Positions 1 through 9,962 of a stretch of 64,000 nucleotides of DNA are shown here, in pieces (positions within the stretch are counted from its first letter, which is position 1; each line of letters opens with the position of its first letter). The DNA comes from an uncultured Parabacteroides sp. Its GTDB lineage: Bacteria > Bacteroidota > Bacteroidia > Bacteroidales > Tannerellaceae. Where the stretch lies: contig NZ_CANTZW010000025.1 in NCBI RefSeq assembly GCF_947855115.1, forward strand, positions 1 through 64,000, read 5' to 3'. The notes under the pieces are model-generated. The model was not told the origin of the DNA. It did not search any database and was given only the letters and a program-made list of their open reading frames with translations. Position numbers and translations under genes: made by a program.

Positions 1-37
1 TATGGTAATCTTCCCTTTCAGTGTTTATTAATATGTT

Positions 38-307
38 TAGTCTGCACAGAACTATAGTTAAAATACTTATCCAAAAAAATGCACACCCCAAGACTCAAGA
101 AAATCACAGCCGCAAATATACTAATTTTTATTATTAAAAAGCAAACTGTTTTAAAACATTATAAAACTAATATAATATTGATTGATATTATCAAACCTAA
201 ACCGGTTGTATTAGAAGCATTCTAACATTATGATAACCGATAGGTGCTTTTTTGATAGTCTTATCTATGTGTTGATTATGCTATTGAACATAGTTCTGTG
301 CAAACTA
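38..307. promoter_or_regulatory. Inverted-repeat-bounded promoter segment upstream of susC
   Basis: The arms TAGTCTGCACAGAACTAT (38-55) and ATAGTTCTGTGCAAACTA (290-307) are inverted copies of each other with one mismatch in 18. They enclose 234 bp of AT-rich sequence with no gene, and the susC start lies 50 bp beyond the right arm. Bacteroidales commonly place invertible promoters between repeats of this size upstream of surface genes. A weak -7-like box, TATCTATG, sits near 263-270 inside the segment. The arms are seen directly; inversion is inferred, and no invertase gene is adjacent. Confidence 0.5.
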
Positions 308-357
308 TGATCTCTTGAAAAAATAATGCGTGTATAATTAACAAACAAATTCATTCT

Positions 358-3300
358 ATGAAGCACAAATTAACGCTTGTACTACTCTCGTTTTTCTTGG
401 GAGTGCAGTGCATGGTCGCCCAACAAATGAAGGTGACAGGTGTAGTGATCAGTGAAGATGATGGAGAACCCGTTATAGGCGCTTCCATCGTAGTAAAAGG
501 AACCACCACAGGAACCATTACAGACTTAAATGGTAAGTTTGAGTTAGAAACTCCAAAGGATGCTAAATTAATCATTTCTTATGTCGGTTTAAGAACCCAA
601 GAGACTACAGCCCAACGGAACATGAGGATTGTACTTTCTTCAGACTCTCAAGCGATCGATGAAGTGGTTGTCGTTGCTTACGGTACAGCCAAGAAAAGCT
701 CGTTCACGGGTTCCGCTTCCACGGTTGGCGCCGCATTACTAGACAAACGACCGTTGAGTAACGCCCTTTCCGCATTGGAAGGAAACACATCCGGAGTACA
801 GATGACCTCCTCCATCGGACAACCGGGAGAAGCCGCTAAAGTAACAATCCGCGGTTTTGGCTCTGTAAATGCGGATAATGCTCCGCTATATGTAGTAGAC
901 GGTGCTATCTTCAGTGGCGACATCTCTTCTATCAGCCCATCGGACATCGAGTCTATGACGATCTTGAAAGATGCGGCTTCTACATCTTTATACGGATCTA
1001 GCGCAGGAAACGGCGTAGTTTTGATCACGACGAAGAAAGGTTCCAGCAGCGGTGGCGCAGGTGTTACCCTGAATATTTCACAAGGTTGGTCTAGCAGAGC
1101 CTACAAGGATTACGCGAGAGTAGGTGTATACGACTATTATCCTTTGCAATGGCAAATGTTGAAAAACTCAAATATCTCACTCGGGCAAAGCGCAGCCGAC
1201 GCTGCCATGAATGCCTCTAAAGATATTATCAATAAATTAAAGTATAATCCGTTCGTAGGGATCGCAGACAACGCAATCGTCGGAACAGACGGTTTATTGA
1301 ACCCATCGGCTTCTGCCTTGAAATGGGGAGAAGACCTTGATTGGGAAGACGCCGCTTATCGTACCGGGCATCGCCAAGAGTATAACGTAAGCTACAACAC
1401 TAAAACAGAAAAGAGTGATACTTATGCTTCTATCGGATACTTGAATGACAAGGGATATATGATCAAGACAGACTTCGAGCGTTATAACGCACGTTTGAAC
1501 TACAATATCTATCCGGTAAAATGGTTTAAGAGCGGATTGAACCTAGGCTTAAGCCGCACGAACTCCAATTACTCTACTTCTACTTCCAGCAACTCTTCCG
1601 GTTATAGCAATTTGTCTCGCTTCGTACGCTCGATGGCACCGATCTACCCGGTACACAAGCACGATATCGAGACAGGAGCTTACTTGGATAAAGAAGGGAA
1701 CGTAGTTACCGATCCGGCTTTATATACCTACGACTATGAAGGAGCCCGTATCTCCAATAATGGCCGCGATGGTATCGCAGAGGCGTTGTGGAACGACCGC
1801 TTGATGTCTACCACGAACTCTAGCGCCCGTACTTATATGACAATCACTCCGATCGAGGGCTTGAACCTGACAGTAAACTACGCATACGACAACAAGGACG
1901 AACGTCGTAGAGTATACGAGAACCCGGACGTAGGTGACGGTACCGCTGGACCGGGACGCTTAAATATCCGAAACAGAAACTTCTTGACACAGACATTCAA
2001 CCAATTGATCAATTATTCAAAGACTTTTGGCAAACATAATATCGATGCATTGTTGGGACACGAGAATTATAGCTTCCGTTTGCAGTACAACTACGGGATG
2101 AAGACAAATGAAATCGTCTCCGGAACGTACGAGTTCGGAAACTTCGTAAACGTAAGTGAATTGAGCTCTTACACACGCGAATATAAGAAAGAGGGATATT
2201 TCGCCCGTTTGAACTACGACTTTGATGACAAATATTATATAACAGCCTCCTATCGCCGCGATGGTTCCTCTCGTTTCAGCAAAGATAATCGCTGGGGTAA
2301 CTTCTGGTCGTTCGGTTTGTCATGGCGTATTAGCCAAGAGGAATTCATGAAAAGCCTAACTTGGGTCGATAACTTGAAGTTGAGAGGCTCATACGGTGAA
2401 ACCGGAAACGATGCCATCTATTATACGGATGACGATACCCAGCAGGATTACTATCCTTATCAAACCTTATACAACCTAGGCATCAACAATGGTTTGGAAG
2501 CAGGTATCTACTTCCCTACCATGGCTAACAGCAACTTAAAATGGGAAACACAGGTTTCTACGGATGTCGCTTTAGAATTCGGTTTATTCGGTCGCTTGAA
2601 CGGTACGGTTGAATTTTTCCGCAAGGCTTCCAGGGATTTGTTATTCAACGTCAGCCAGCCTTTATCGAGTGGCGTGGAAACTATCGTAGAAAATATTGGT
2701 AAAGTTCGTAACCAAGGAGTGGAGATCGACTTGAACTATCAAATATTAAAGCAGAAAGACTGGAAATTATCAGTCGGCGCTAACGCTACGTTCATAAACA
2801 ACAAGGTTACCCGCTTACCGGAGTCTAACCGAAAGGATGGTATCATCAAAGATTCCAAGAAGTTGATGGAAGGGCACTCTATCTACGAGTTCTGGTTACG
2901 TCAATGGTGGGGTGTTAATCCGGACAACGGAGATGGTTTGTATATATTCGACGCTGAAAACAATACGGATGCCAACGGTAATATCAAAGATGCCGTCAAG
3001 GCCACACTTGTAGAGAAAGACGGACAGGTATTGACCAACTCTTACAGCTACGCCAAATATGACTTTAGCGGTTCTGCCGTTCCGAAAGTATATGGTGGTT
3101 TCAATATCAACTTGAGCTATAAGGCATTTGATTTGTCTACCGTATTCTCATACTCGTTAGGTGGCAAAGTGCTCGACTCTAGCTATAGAACTTTGATGGA
3201 TGTGGATAAATTCGGTTATGCCATGTCATCGGATATTCACAACGCATGGACAACCCCTGGACAAATCACGGACGTTCCTCGCTTGGACAATAACTCCACG

Positions 3301-3573
3301 CATGCGACCAGCATCGGGCAGTCGTATTCCACACGTTGGTTGACAAGCGCAAATTACTTAAACTTGCGTACCGTCACTTTGGCCTATAACTTGCCGAAGT
3401 CTATCCTAAACGTTATCAATATCAAGAGCGCTCGCGTTAATTTAAGCGCAGAGAACTTATTCATGTTGAAAGCCCGTCAAGGTCTGAATCCGCAGGCAAA
3501 CTATGCAGGAGTGTCTTACAATGAGTATATGCCGGCTAAGAACTTTACGATCGGCTTAAATGTATCGTTCTAA
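358..3573 (+). CDS. SusC/RagA-family TonB-dependent outer-membrane receptor
   Basis: This is an outer-membrane transporter that imports a glycan or peptide with energy from TonB. The 1071 residues begin with a signal peptide ending near AQQ. A carboxypeptidase-regulatory-like beta-sandwich follows (about 25-100: KVTGVV, GEPVIGASIVVKGT, GKFEL, ISYVG). Next come the SusC-type TonB box region (IDEVVVVAYG), the plug (RGFGS, PLYVVDG, ILKDAASTSLYGS, ITTKKG) and a long beta-barrel ending in an aromatic residue (IGLNVSF). The length is normal for SusC proteins. The susD partner begins 30 bp downstream, so the two form one pair. The upstream inverted-repeat segment suggests phase-variable expression. 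The substrate cannot be read from sequence; the S9 peptidase that follows makes a peptide ligand possible. Confidence 0.95.
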   Translation: MKHKLTLVLLSFFLGVQCMVAQQMKVTGVVISEDDGEPVIGASIVVKGTTTGTITDLNGKFELETPKDAKLIISYVGLRTQETTAQRNMRIVLSSDSQAIDEVVVVAYGTAKKSSFTGSASTVGAALLDKRPLSNALSALEGNTSGVQMTSSIGQPGEAAKVTIRGFGSVNADNAPLYVVDGAIFSGDISSISPSDIESMTILKDAASTSLYGSSAGNGVVLITTKKGSSSGGAGVTLNISQGWSSRAYKDYARVGVYDYYPLQWQMLKNSNISLGQSAADAAMNASKDIINKLKYNPFVGIADNAIVGTDGLLNPSASALKWGEDLDWEDAAYRTGHRQEYNVSYNTKTEKSDTYASIGYLNDKGYMIKTDFERYNARLNYNIYPVKWFKSGLNLGLSRTNSNYSTSTSSNSSGYSNLSRFVRSMAPIYPVHKHDIETGAYLDKEGNVVTDPALYTYDYEGARISNNGRDGIAEALWNDRLMSTTNSSARTYMTITPIEGLNLTVNYAYDNKDERRRVYENPDVGDGTAGPGRLNIRNRNFLTQTFNQLINYSKTFGKHNIDALLGHENYSFRLQYNYGMKTNEIVSGTYEFGNFVNVSELSSYTREYKKEGYFARLNYDFDDKYYITASYRRDGSSRFSKDNRWGNFWSFGLSWRISQEEFMKSLTWVDNLKLRGSYGETGNDAIYYTDDDTQQDYYPYQTLYNLGINNGLEAGIYFPTMANSNLKWETQVSTDVALEFGLFGRLNGTVEFFRKASRDLLFNVSQPLSSGVETIVENIGKVRNQGVEIDLNYQILKQKDWKLSVGANATFINNKVTRLPESNRKDGIIKDSKKLMEGHSIYEFWLRQWWGVNPDNGDGLYIFDAENNTDANGNIKDAVKATLVEKDGQVLTNSYSYAKYDFSGSAVPKVYGGFNINLSYKAFDLSTVFSYSLGGKVLDSSYRTLMDVDKFGYAMSSDIHNAWTTPGQITDVPRLDNNSTHATSIGQSYSTRWLTSANYLNLRTVTLAYNLPKSILNVINIKSARVNLSAENLFMLKARQGLNPQANYAGVSYNEYMPAKNFTIGLNVSF

Positions 3574-3603
3574 ATTCATTATACATCAAACAAAAGAAAA
3601 GAT

Positions 3604-5124
3604 ATGAAAAATATACAATTATTCAAGCACATCGCGGCGGGACTGCTTCTAAGCGGCTCGCTGATCGGCACAAGCTGCTCCAGCGATTATATGGATACGG
3701 TCCCGAGCGAGAACGTATCATTCACGACCGTATCGACTTCTCTTGACAACCTTTATCTAGCGTTGAACGGTATCCACCGTAAAATGGTATCCCAAGACTT
3801 GGGAAACCAAGGTTTGGGAGGCGAACCCGGCTTTATCATCGGTCGGGAAGCGCTGGCCGACGACTTAACCTGGGATACGCAGACCTGGCATCAAGGTTTC
3901 TTAAACTGGAGTTACCCGACCAACGCTACCAGCTCGTACAATTCCGGAGAGTGGGAGACTTATTATAAGTTCATCTTGAACGCCAACAACATTCTTAAAG
4001 CGTTGAATGACAACTTTAGCGATGAGTCAAAACTAACGGATAGCGAGAAAACATTCGCTAAACATATCAAAGGCGAGTGCTTAGCAATCCGTGCGTGGAG
4101 CCATTTCAACCTTGTGCAGTATTACGCGAACCCGTATCGTAACGGACAGGACAACTCTCAACCGGGAGTTCCCTACCGCTATAATCCGGATACTGAGCCA
4201 ATGGCACGTAATACGGTAGAAGAGGTATACACGAAGATCAATGAGGATTTAGATGAAGCGCTGAATTTATTGGTAGACTACGAGCCTAACGACAAGAATC
4301 ATTACAGCCTAGCCTCAGTCTATGGCTTGAAAGCTCGTGTCCTCCTGACCCAACAAAAATATGCGGACGCAGCCACAGCTGCGGTCAACGCTATCAACAA
4401 AGCAGAAGAAGACGGATGTAAGATTATGTCCCAATCTGAGTTGATGAATGGTTTCTCTAACATCACCTCTGCCACGAAAGAGGCTATGTACGCCGCAATG
4501 ACACAGAATGATCAAACGGTTTATTTCTACTCCTTCTACGCATACATGTCTTGGAATTTCAACTCCAGTTCTATCCGTACAGGTATTAAATGTATTAGCC
4601 AAAGCACTTACGACCTGATGTCGCCGACAGATCTTCGCCGCCAATGGTGGGACCCGACCGGAAAAGCAGATGTGCCGACAAGCTCTTACAACCAACGTGT
4701 CTACCAGAATCGTAAGTTCACGGCACGTTCCACAGCAGATGCCGTGGGAGACTTCGCATTCATGCGTATCAGCGAAATGTACTTGATCGCAGCCGAGGCT
4801 TTCGCCCGCTCCAATCAAGACGCAAAAGCTAAACAATACTTGCAAGCCTTGCTGAAAGAACGTGATCCGGAATATAAGGATCTTGGCAATACAGGGACAA
4901 AATTGGCCGAAGAGATCATGACTCATCGCCGTATCGAACTCTGGGGTGAGGGTTTCCGCTGGTTCGACTTGAAACGTCTTGGCTTACCATTGGATAGAAC
5001 CGGTTCTAATTTTGACGCTACTTTCTGTGGTTTCTTACATAAAGATCCGGACGCAATCGGTTGGATCTTTGAGATCCCCAAGAAAGAGACGGACTTTAAT
5101 CCTTTAATGGAGACAAACTATTAA
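3604..5124 (+). CDS. SusD/RagB-family nutrient-binding outer-membrane lipoprotein
   Basis: This is the surface lipoprotein that caps the SusC barrel and binds the substrate. It has 506 residues with a lipoprotein signal ending in GTSCSS, so the lipidated Cys is near residue 25. The SusD/RagB pattern is clear: N-terminal helices rich in TPR-like segments (LAIRAWSHFNLVQYYANPY, VYGLKARVLL), and the C-terminal motif FAFMRISEMYLIAAEA followed by HRRIELWGEGFRWFDLKRLG. It lies 30 bp after susC and is followed by a strong hairpin, so susC and susD form a two-gene unit. Binding specificity is unknown. Confidence 0.94.
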   Translation: MKNIQLFKHIAAGLLLSGSLIGTSCSSDYMDTVPSENVSFTTVSTSLDNLYLALNGIHRKMVSQDLGNQGLGGEPGFIIGREALADDLTWDTQTWHQGFLNWSYPTNATSSYNSGEWETYYKFILNANNILKALNDNFSDESKLTDSEKTFAKHIKGECLAIRAWSHFNLVQYYANPYRNGQDNSQPGVPYRYNPDTEPMARNTVEEVYTKINEDLDEALNLLVDYEPNDKNHYSLASVYGLKARVLLTQQKYADAATAAVNAINKAEEDGCKIMSQSELMNGFSNITSATKEAMYAAMTQNDQTVYFYSFYAYMSWNFNSSSIRTGIKCISQSTYDLMSPTDLRRQWWDPTGKADVPTSSYNQRVYQNRKFTARSTADAVGDFAFMRISEMYLIAAEAFARSNQDAKAKQYLQALLKERDPEYKDLGNTGTKLAEEIMTHRRIELWGEGFRWFDLKRLGLPLDRTGSNFDATFCGFLHKDPDAIGWIFEIPKKETDFNPLMETNY

Positions 5125-5153
5125 CACACTCTCACGTTAACTTATATTAATTC

Positions 5154-5197
5154 AATCCCCAAAGTATACCTTAACAGGTTATCTTTGGGGATTTCTT
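5154..5197 (+). terminator. Intrinsic terminator after susD
   Basis: The arms AATCCCCAAAG (5154-5164) and CTTTGGGGATT (5183-5193) form an 11-bp perfect stem, extended inward by imperfect GTATACC/GGTTATC pairing and followed by TTCTTATATT. The descending arm also contains TATCTTTG (5180-5187), a good Bacteroidota -7 box, 23 bp before the next start codon. The hairpin may therefore both stop susCD transcription and overlap the promoter of the peptidase gene. Confidence 0.75.
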
Positions 5198-5209
5198 ATA
5201 TTACTATTT

Positions 5210-7624
5210 ATGAAAACAAATTATCTATTTTCAACTCTACTCTCTTTAGCGCTCGTATATCCCGGAATAGCGCAGGAGACACATTATCAACGTCCACCGG
5301 CTGTTATCGAGGAAGTGGCCCTAGCCAAATTATCCCCGATTATCCGGATTAGTGATAACAATCAATGGGCACTCCAATTGGAACGTTCCCCATATCGTTC
5401 GATCTCCAAACTCGCACGACCGGAACTTAAATTGGCAGGGATGCGTATCAGCCCCGAAACATTCAACACGAGCCGGCAAGCCGAATATACCGGAGCCAGC
5501 TTAATGAATATCGCCACCCAAGAGGAAATCAAGATAGAGGGAATCCCCCAAAACGCGGTAATCGTAAAAGCGTCCTTTTCTCCTTCATCCAATAAAGTCG
5601 CTCTATTCGTGGAAGAGGAAGAGGGTGTATACCTTTATACTTGCACTCCGGAACAACCTGTAGCGCAGAAAATTAGTCACCGTAAAATCAATGCGACAAG
5701 TGGAGCGGAGATCTTATGGATTAGCGACAATGAGTTTATCACGCTTATGGTTCCAGAAAACATGGGTAAAGCCCCGGAGAAACCAACTGTCCCATCCGGT
5801 CCCATCATTCAAGAAAGTAACGGAAAAGTGATGCCAGCCCGTACCTATCAAGACCTGCTGAAAAACCCGTACGATGAGCAATTATTCGACTATTACTTCA
5901 ACGCTCAATTGGTGCGCATAAAAGATGGTATCGTGAATGAGATCGGAAAACCCGCGATCTACGGTAGCACACTTTCATTATCCCCGGACAAATCTTTGCT
6001 GCTCATCTCGACAGTTCATCGCCCGTACTCCTATCAAGTACCGATATATAACTTTCCGCAAAAATTCGAGGTAATCGATTTGCAAGGAAACACAGTCTAT
6101 ACCCTAGCGGACAATCCCGTCATCAATATCCCGATGGGATATGATACGACCTCACCTTATCCCCGCCAATTCGGATGGAGAGCGGATAAACCGGCTACCG
6201 TTTATTGGGTGGAAGCGCAAGACAAAGGAAATCCTAAGCAAAACAAGACCGACTTCATGGATATTATCTACCAGATAAGCTATCCATTCAACAGCGAGAA
6301 GCAGGAAGTTGCCAAGACAGAGAAACGTTTCCGCAACATCTTGTGGAATGATGACACTTTCGCTCTATTGACCGAGACTTCCCGGGAGACTCGTAAAAAA
6401 AGGACATTTACTTTCAAACCCTGCTCCTCTGAATCTCCCATCCTGTTATTCGATGTATCGACAGATGATAATTACAACAATCCGGGGAATCCACTTACGA
6501 TTAAAAACACATATGGCAAATACATCGTATATACCAACAAAGCTCACAATGAGTTATTGATGCTCGCACAAGGCGCTTCCCCCAAAGGAGATATGCCTTA
6601 CCTCAGCCGTTATAATCTGAAAACGAAGAAAAACACGGAGCTTTGGCGTTGCGAGGATGGGTATTATGAGACAATCCTAAAGGTTACGAATCCGGAAAAA
6701 CTACAAATAATCACGTCGAGACAGTCCATCACCGAGCCGGCGAATCTTTGTACCCGTGACCTGAAAAAGAAGAAATTCACTCAATTGACTCATTCTGCCA
6801 ACCCGTATCCCGCCATGGCAAACGTTAGCAAGCAAAAGATCAAATATAAACGTGCGGACGGTCTAGACCTGACCGCTACCGTATACCTCCCCGCCGGATA
6901 CGATAAAGCGAAAGACGGCCCGTTACCCGTCTTAATGTGGGCCTATCCGAGAGAATACAAAACGAAAGCCGAGGCTTCGCAGGTCCGGGGTTCTCAATAT
7001 ATGTTCACGAATATCAACTATGGTTCTCCCGTATATTGGGTTTTACGCGGCTTCTGTGTAATGGAAAATGTAGAGATGCCGATCGTCAGCACCAGTGAAG
7101 GAGCAGAGCCTAACGACAATTTCATCGAGCAATTAACAATGAATGCCGAAGCCGCCGTAAAAGTCATTTCCGAAATGGGTGTAGGAGACCCGGATCGAGT
7201 AGCCGTAGGAGGACACTCTTACGGGGCCTTCATGACAGCTAATCTATTAACACACACTAAACTATTCAAGGCCGGCATCGCACGCAGCGGAGCCTATAAC
7301 CGTACGCTCACCCCGTTCGGTTTCCAAGCAGAAACCCGTACTTACTGGGAAGCACCGGAAATATACAACGCGATGTCTCCATTCATGTACGCAGACCAGC
7401 TTCATGGCGCCCTGTTAATCATACATGGCGAGATGGATAACAATTCCGGGACATTCCCGATTCAGTCCGAACGCCTGTTCAGTGCCTTGAAAGGCCATGG
7501 AGCGATCGCACGCTACATCGTATTGCCTTACGAAAGCCATGGATACGCCGCCAAAGAAAACATCTTACATTTATTGTATGAGTGTGATCAATGGTTGGAT
7601 AAATACGTAAAGAACGCTAAATAA
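5210..7624 (+). CDS. Secreted prolyl-oligopeptidase-family (S9) serine peptidase
   Basis: This is a probable periplasmic peptidase of the S9 alpha/beta-hydrolase clan that cleaves oligopeptides. It has 804 residues: a signal peptide ending at GIAQ, a large beta-propeller-like region (about 40-550) and a C-terminal hydrolase domain. The nucleophile is the Ser of GGHSYGAFM, the acid is the Asp of HGEMDNN, and the base is the His of YESHGY, giving a complete catalytic triad. YLPAGYD and PVLMWAYPREY are typical of the family. A promoter-like TATCTTTG lies 23 bp upstream within the susD terminator, so it may be transcribed separately from susCD. The combination with SusCD suggests peptide use, but that link rests on position alone. 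Confidence 0.92.
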   Translation: MKTNYLFSTLLSLALVYPGIAQETHYQRPPAVIEEVALAKLSPIIRISDNNQWALQLERSPYRSISKLARPELKLAGMRISPETFNTSRQAEYTGASLMNIATQEEIKIEGIPQNAVIVKASFSPSSNKVALFVEEEEGVYLYTCTPEQPVAQKISHRKINATSGAEILWISDNEFITLMVPENMGKAPEKPTVPSGPIIQESNGKVMPARTYQDLLKNPYDEQLFDYYFNAQLVRIKDGIVNEIGKPAIYGSTLSLSPDKSLLLISTVHRPYSYQVPIYNFPQKFEVIDLQGNTVYTLADNPVINIPMGYDTTSPYPRQFGWRADKPATVYWVEAQDKGNPKQNKTDFMDIIYQISYPFNSEKQEVAKTEKRFRNILWNDDTFALLTETSRETRKKRTFTFKPCSSESPILLFDVSTDDNYNNPGNPLTIKNTYGKYIVYTNKAHNELLMLAQGASPKGDMPYLSRYNLKTKKNTELWRCEDGYYETILKVTNPEKLQIITSRQSITEPANLCTRDLKKKKFTQLTHSANPYPAMANVSKQKIKYKRADGLDLTATVYLPAGYDKAKDGPLPVLMWAYPREYKTKAEASQVRGSQYMFTNINYGSPVYWVLRGFCVMENVEMPIVSTSEGAEPNDNFIEQLTMNAEAAVKVISEMGVGDPDRVAVGGHSYGAFMTANLLTHTKLFKAGIARSGAYNRTLTPFGFQAETRTYWEAPEIYNAMSPFMYADQLHGALLIIHGEMDNNSGTFPIQSERLFSALKGHGAIARYIVLPYESHGYAAKENILHLLYECDQWLDKYVKNAK

Positions 7625-7634
7625 GCAAAGAAAA

Positions 7635-7691
7635 AGGTTCAGCCACCTCCGTTGATCATCCACTTATTATCAACGGTCGAAGGCTGAACCT
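7635..7691. terminator. Bidirectional terminator between S9 peptidase and nagB
   Basis: AGGTTCAGCC (7635-7644) pairs with GGCTGAACCT (7682-7691). A second stem, CCGTTGAT/ATCAACGG, lies nested inside. A-rich sequence before and T-rich sequence after make it usable from both converging genes. Confidence 0.8.
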
Positions 7692-7717
7692 ATTTTATAC
7701 GTTCCTGCGCTATTCGC

Positions 7718-8530
7718 TTACTTCAGCAAAGAGCAAGGACAAAGATGATCTTTCTCAATATCCTTGAAATAATTGTAAGTACCTACCTTGATTTCAGCGC
7801 AAGCGGCTTCATCACAAACGATAATACCTTTCGGATGCAATTGTAAAGCGGTAATCGTCCACATCTGGTTTACCGCGCCCTCAACCGCTTGTTGTAATGC
7901 ACGAGCTTTATTATGGCCATTTACCATGATCAATACTTCCTTAGCGTCAAGAACCGTGCCTACGCCAACTGTCACGGCAGTCTTCGGAACCTTATTCACG
8001 TCATTGTCAAAGAAACGGGAATTAGCGATAATCGTATCCGTAGTCAAAGTCTTGATACGAGTACGAGAACTCAAGGAAGAACCCGGCTCATTGAATGCGA
8101 TATGACCATCCGGCCCGATACCTCCCAAGAACAGGTCGACACCTCCGGCCGCTTTCATACGAGCCTCATACGATGCGCACTCTGCCTCCAAATCCTCGGC
8201 ATTACCATTCAAGATATTTACGTTCTCCGGTTTGATATCAATATGGCTGAAGAAATTATTCCACATAAAAGAATGATAGCTTTCCGGGTGATCTTTCGGA
8301 AGACCTACATACTCATCCATATTGAAAGTGATCACGTTCTGGAACGATACAACACCTTCCTTGTTCAATTCAATCAAGTTCTTGTACATACCCAGCGGAG
8401 AAGACCCGGTAGGCAAGCCCAGCACAAATGGTTTTTCAGCGGTTGGGTTCGCGGCTTTAATCTTCGCTGCTACATAATTGGCAGCCCATTTTGAGAGTTG
8501 CTCGTAATTAGGTTCGATAATTAATCTCAT
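7718..8530 (-). CDS. nagB: Glucosamine-6-phosphate deaminase
   Basis: NagB converts glucosamine-6-phosphate to fructose-6-phosphate and ammonia, linking amino-sugar use to glycolysis in the cytoplasm. The 270 residues match the usual family size. Recognisable blocks are MRLII at the start, [16 protein letters not shown] (phosphate-binding loop), [18 protein letters not shown] (catalytic Asp region), [19 protein letters not shown] (catalytic Asp/His region) and [13 protein letters not shown]. The gene converges with the S9 peptidase over a shared hairpin and lies upstream of nothing obviously co-transcribed. The last residues include a short cysteine-containing tail (LCPCSLLK). Confidence 0.96.
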   Translation of the reverse strand: MRLIIEPNYEQLSKWAANYVAAKIKAANPTAEKPFVLGLPTGSSPLGMYKNLIELNKEGVVSFQNVITFNMDEYVGLPKDHPESYHSFMWNNFFSHIDIKPENVNILNGNAEDLEAECASYEARMKAAGGVDLFLGGIGPDGHIAFNEPGSSLSSRTRIKTLTTDTIIANSRFFDNDVNKVPKTAVTVGVGTVLDAKEVLIMVNGHNKARALQQAVEGAVNQMWTITALQLHPKGIIVCDEAACAEIKVGTYNYFKDIEKDHLCPCSLLK

Positions 8531-8671
8531 AATATTACGCTTTTTAATTGAAAGTTGGAAATAGAGAATTAAAGGATTCCTAATCTACATTCTCCAACCT
8601 TCTTGTTTATAAATTAGATCTGTCGTCAATAGTCTTTGTCTTTTATCCGGACCTTCGGAGATTCTTATTTT

Positions 8672-9868
8672 TCAATTCTCCATCTTCAATTTATTGGCCA
8701 TCGCCTCACCCAAAGCCAAACATTCCTCGTATTTAGCGGCGCTTAAACCTTGTTTCTGCTCAACTGGCGTACCGACAGTCTCCCATTTCATCTTCTCTCC
8801 AAAAGCAGCCAAACGTTTCACGGCAGCTCCGGCCCACGTGAAAGATCCAAAATAGCCGAAGATACGGTTTTTCACTTCGCGCAACTCGATCTTGCTCAAC
8901 ACGGCTTCCACTTCCGGAAATAGTTGGTTGCTATAAGTCGGGCTACCTACGATAACTCCCTTATATTTGAATACATCTTTCAAGATATACGAGGAAGGAG
9001 TCTTGCTGACATTGTGCATCACGATGTTCTTGACTCCATGATCTGCCAAGGAAGCAGCGATCGCCTCAGCCATCTGCTCCGTGTTACCATACATGCTACC
9101 ATAAATAATAACCACGCCTTCCTCTCCTTCGTAACGGCTCATATGGTCATATATATCTATCGCTTTCGACACATATTCACGCCAAACAGGTCCATGGGTA
9201 GAACAAATCGTCTTGATATCCAAACCAGAAAGCTTTTGTAACGCCCTTTGTACCGGACTTCCATACTTTCCGACAATATTGGAGTAATAACGAATCATCT
9301 CCTCCCAATAATGCTCTACATTCATTTCCGTATCAATCACGCCACCATCCAACGTGCCATACGTACCGAACGCATCGGCCGAGAATAAGATTTTATCCGT
9401 AACATCGTAAGTCACCATCACTTCCGGCCAGTGAACCATCGGCGCCATATAAAACACAAGCTCGTGACGTCCCGTATTCAAGGTATCCCCTTCCTTTACC
9501 TCGTGCAAACCGTCTTTGATTCCATGATACCCTTCCAACATTCCAAACGTCTTACTGTTTCCGACAATCTGTACGTTCGGATATTGTTGCCGCAACAAAC
9601 GGATGCTTCCCGCATGATCTGGCTCCATATGGTTTACCACAAGATAATCCAATGGACGTCCACCTAAGGCATCCGCTATTTTTTTCAAGAAAATATCAGA
9701 ATAACAAACATCTACCGTATCAATCAATACATTTTTCTCGTCTACGATCAAGTACGAGTTATAGGAAACACCGTATGGTAACGGCCACATATTCTCAAAA
9801 AGGGCCTTCTGACGGTCATTAACTCCTACATAATAAACTTTATCCGCAATTTCTTTTAACTTGTACAT
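8672..9868 (-). CDS. FprA-type flavodiiron protein (A-type flavoprotein)
   Basis: This is a cytoplasmic di-iron flavoprotein that reduces oxygen to water or nitric oxide to nitrous oxide, protecting an anaerobe. It has 398 residues. The N-terminal metallo-beta-lactamase-like domain carries the iron ligands NHMEPDHAGS, and later HWPE, a conserved Asp in FSADAFG, and STHGPVW. A C-terminal flavodoxin domain starts near residue 250 (VIIYGSMYGNTEQMAEAIA). The reductase partner is not nearby. The C-terminal residues NKLKMEN are encoded by the AATTGAAAATT-type repeat, so the native protein may have ended slightly earlier before repeat insertion. Confidence 0.94.
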   Translation of the reverse strand: MYKLKEIADKVYYVGVNDRQKALFENMWPLPYGVSYNSYLIVDEKNVLIDTVDVCYSDIFLKKIADALGGRPLDYLVVNHMEPDHAGSIRLLRQQYPNVQIVGNSKTFGMLEGYHGIKDGLHEVKEGDTLNTGRHELVFYMAPMVHWPEVMVTYDVTDKILFSADAFGTYGTLDGGVIDTEMNVEHYWEEMIRYYSNIVGKYGSPVQRALQKLSGLDIKTICSTHGPVWREYVSKAIDIYDHMSRYEGEEGVVIIYGSMYGNTEQMAEAIAASLADHGVKNIVMHNVSKTPSSYILKDVFKYKGVIVGSPTYSNQLFPEVEAVLSKIELREVKNRIFGYFGSFTWAGAAVKRLAAFGEKMKWETVGTPVEQKQGLSAAKYEECLALGEAMANKLKMEN

Positions 9869-9875
9869 CTTTCCT

Positions 9876-9962
9876 AATTGATAATTGATAATTGATAATT
9901 AAAAATCGAAAATCAGAGAGCACATGCTTCGTAATTTTCAATTTTCAATCTTTAATTTTCCA
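9876..9962. repeat. AATTGATAATT/AATTTTCAATTTTC intergenic repeat array
   Basis: Three copies of AATTGAT lie near 9880-9900, followed by copies of AATTTTCA at 9933-9955. The array lies between the flavodiiron gene and lgt and overlaps the last codons of lgt (KLKIEN). Similar arrays occur at 10779-10870 and 56107-56147. It is low-complexity with a 7-bp period. Confidence 0.75.

Noticed and set aside
4315..4926. 203-codon frame antisense to susD
   Set aside because: It lies wholly within the well-supported susD gene and has no family resemblance; Cys- and His-rich composition is typical of an antisense shadow.
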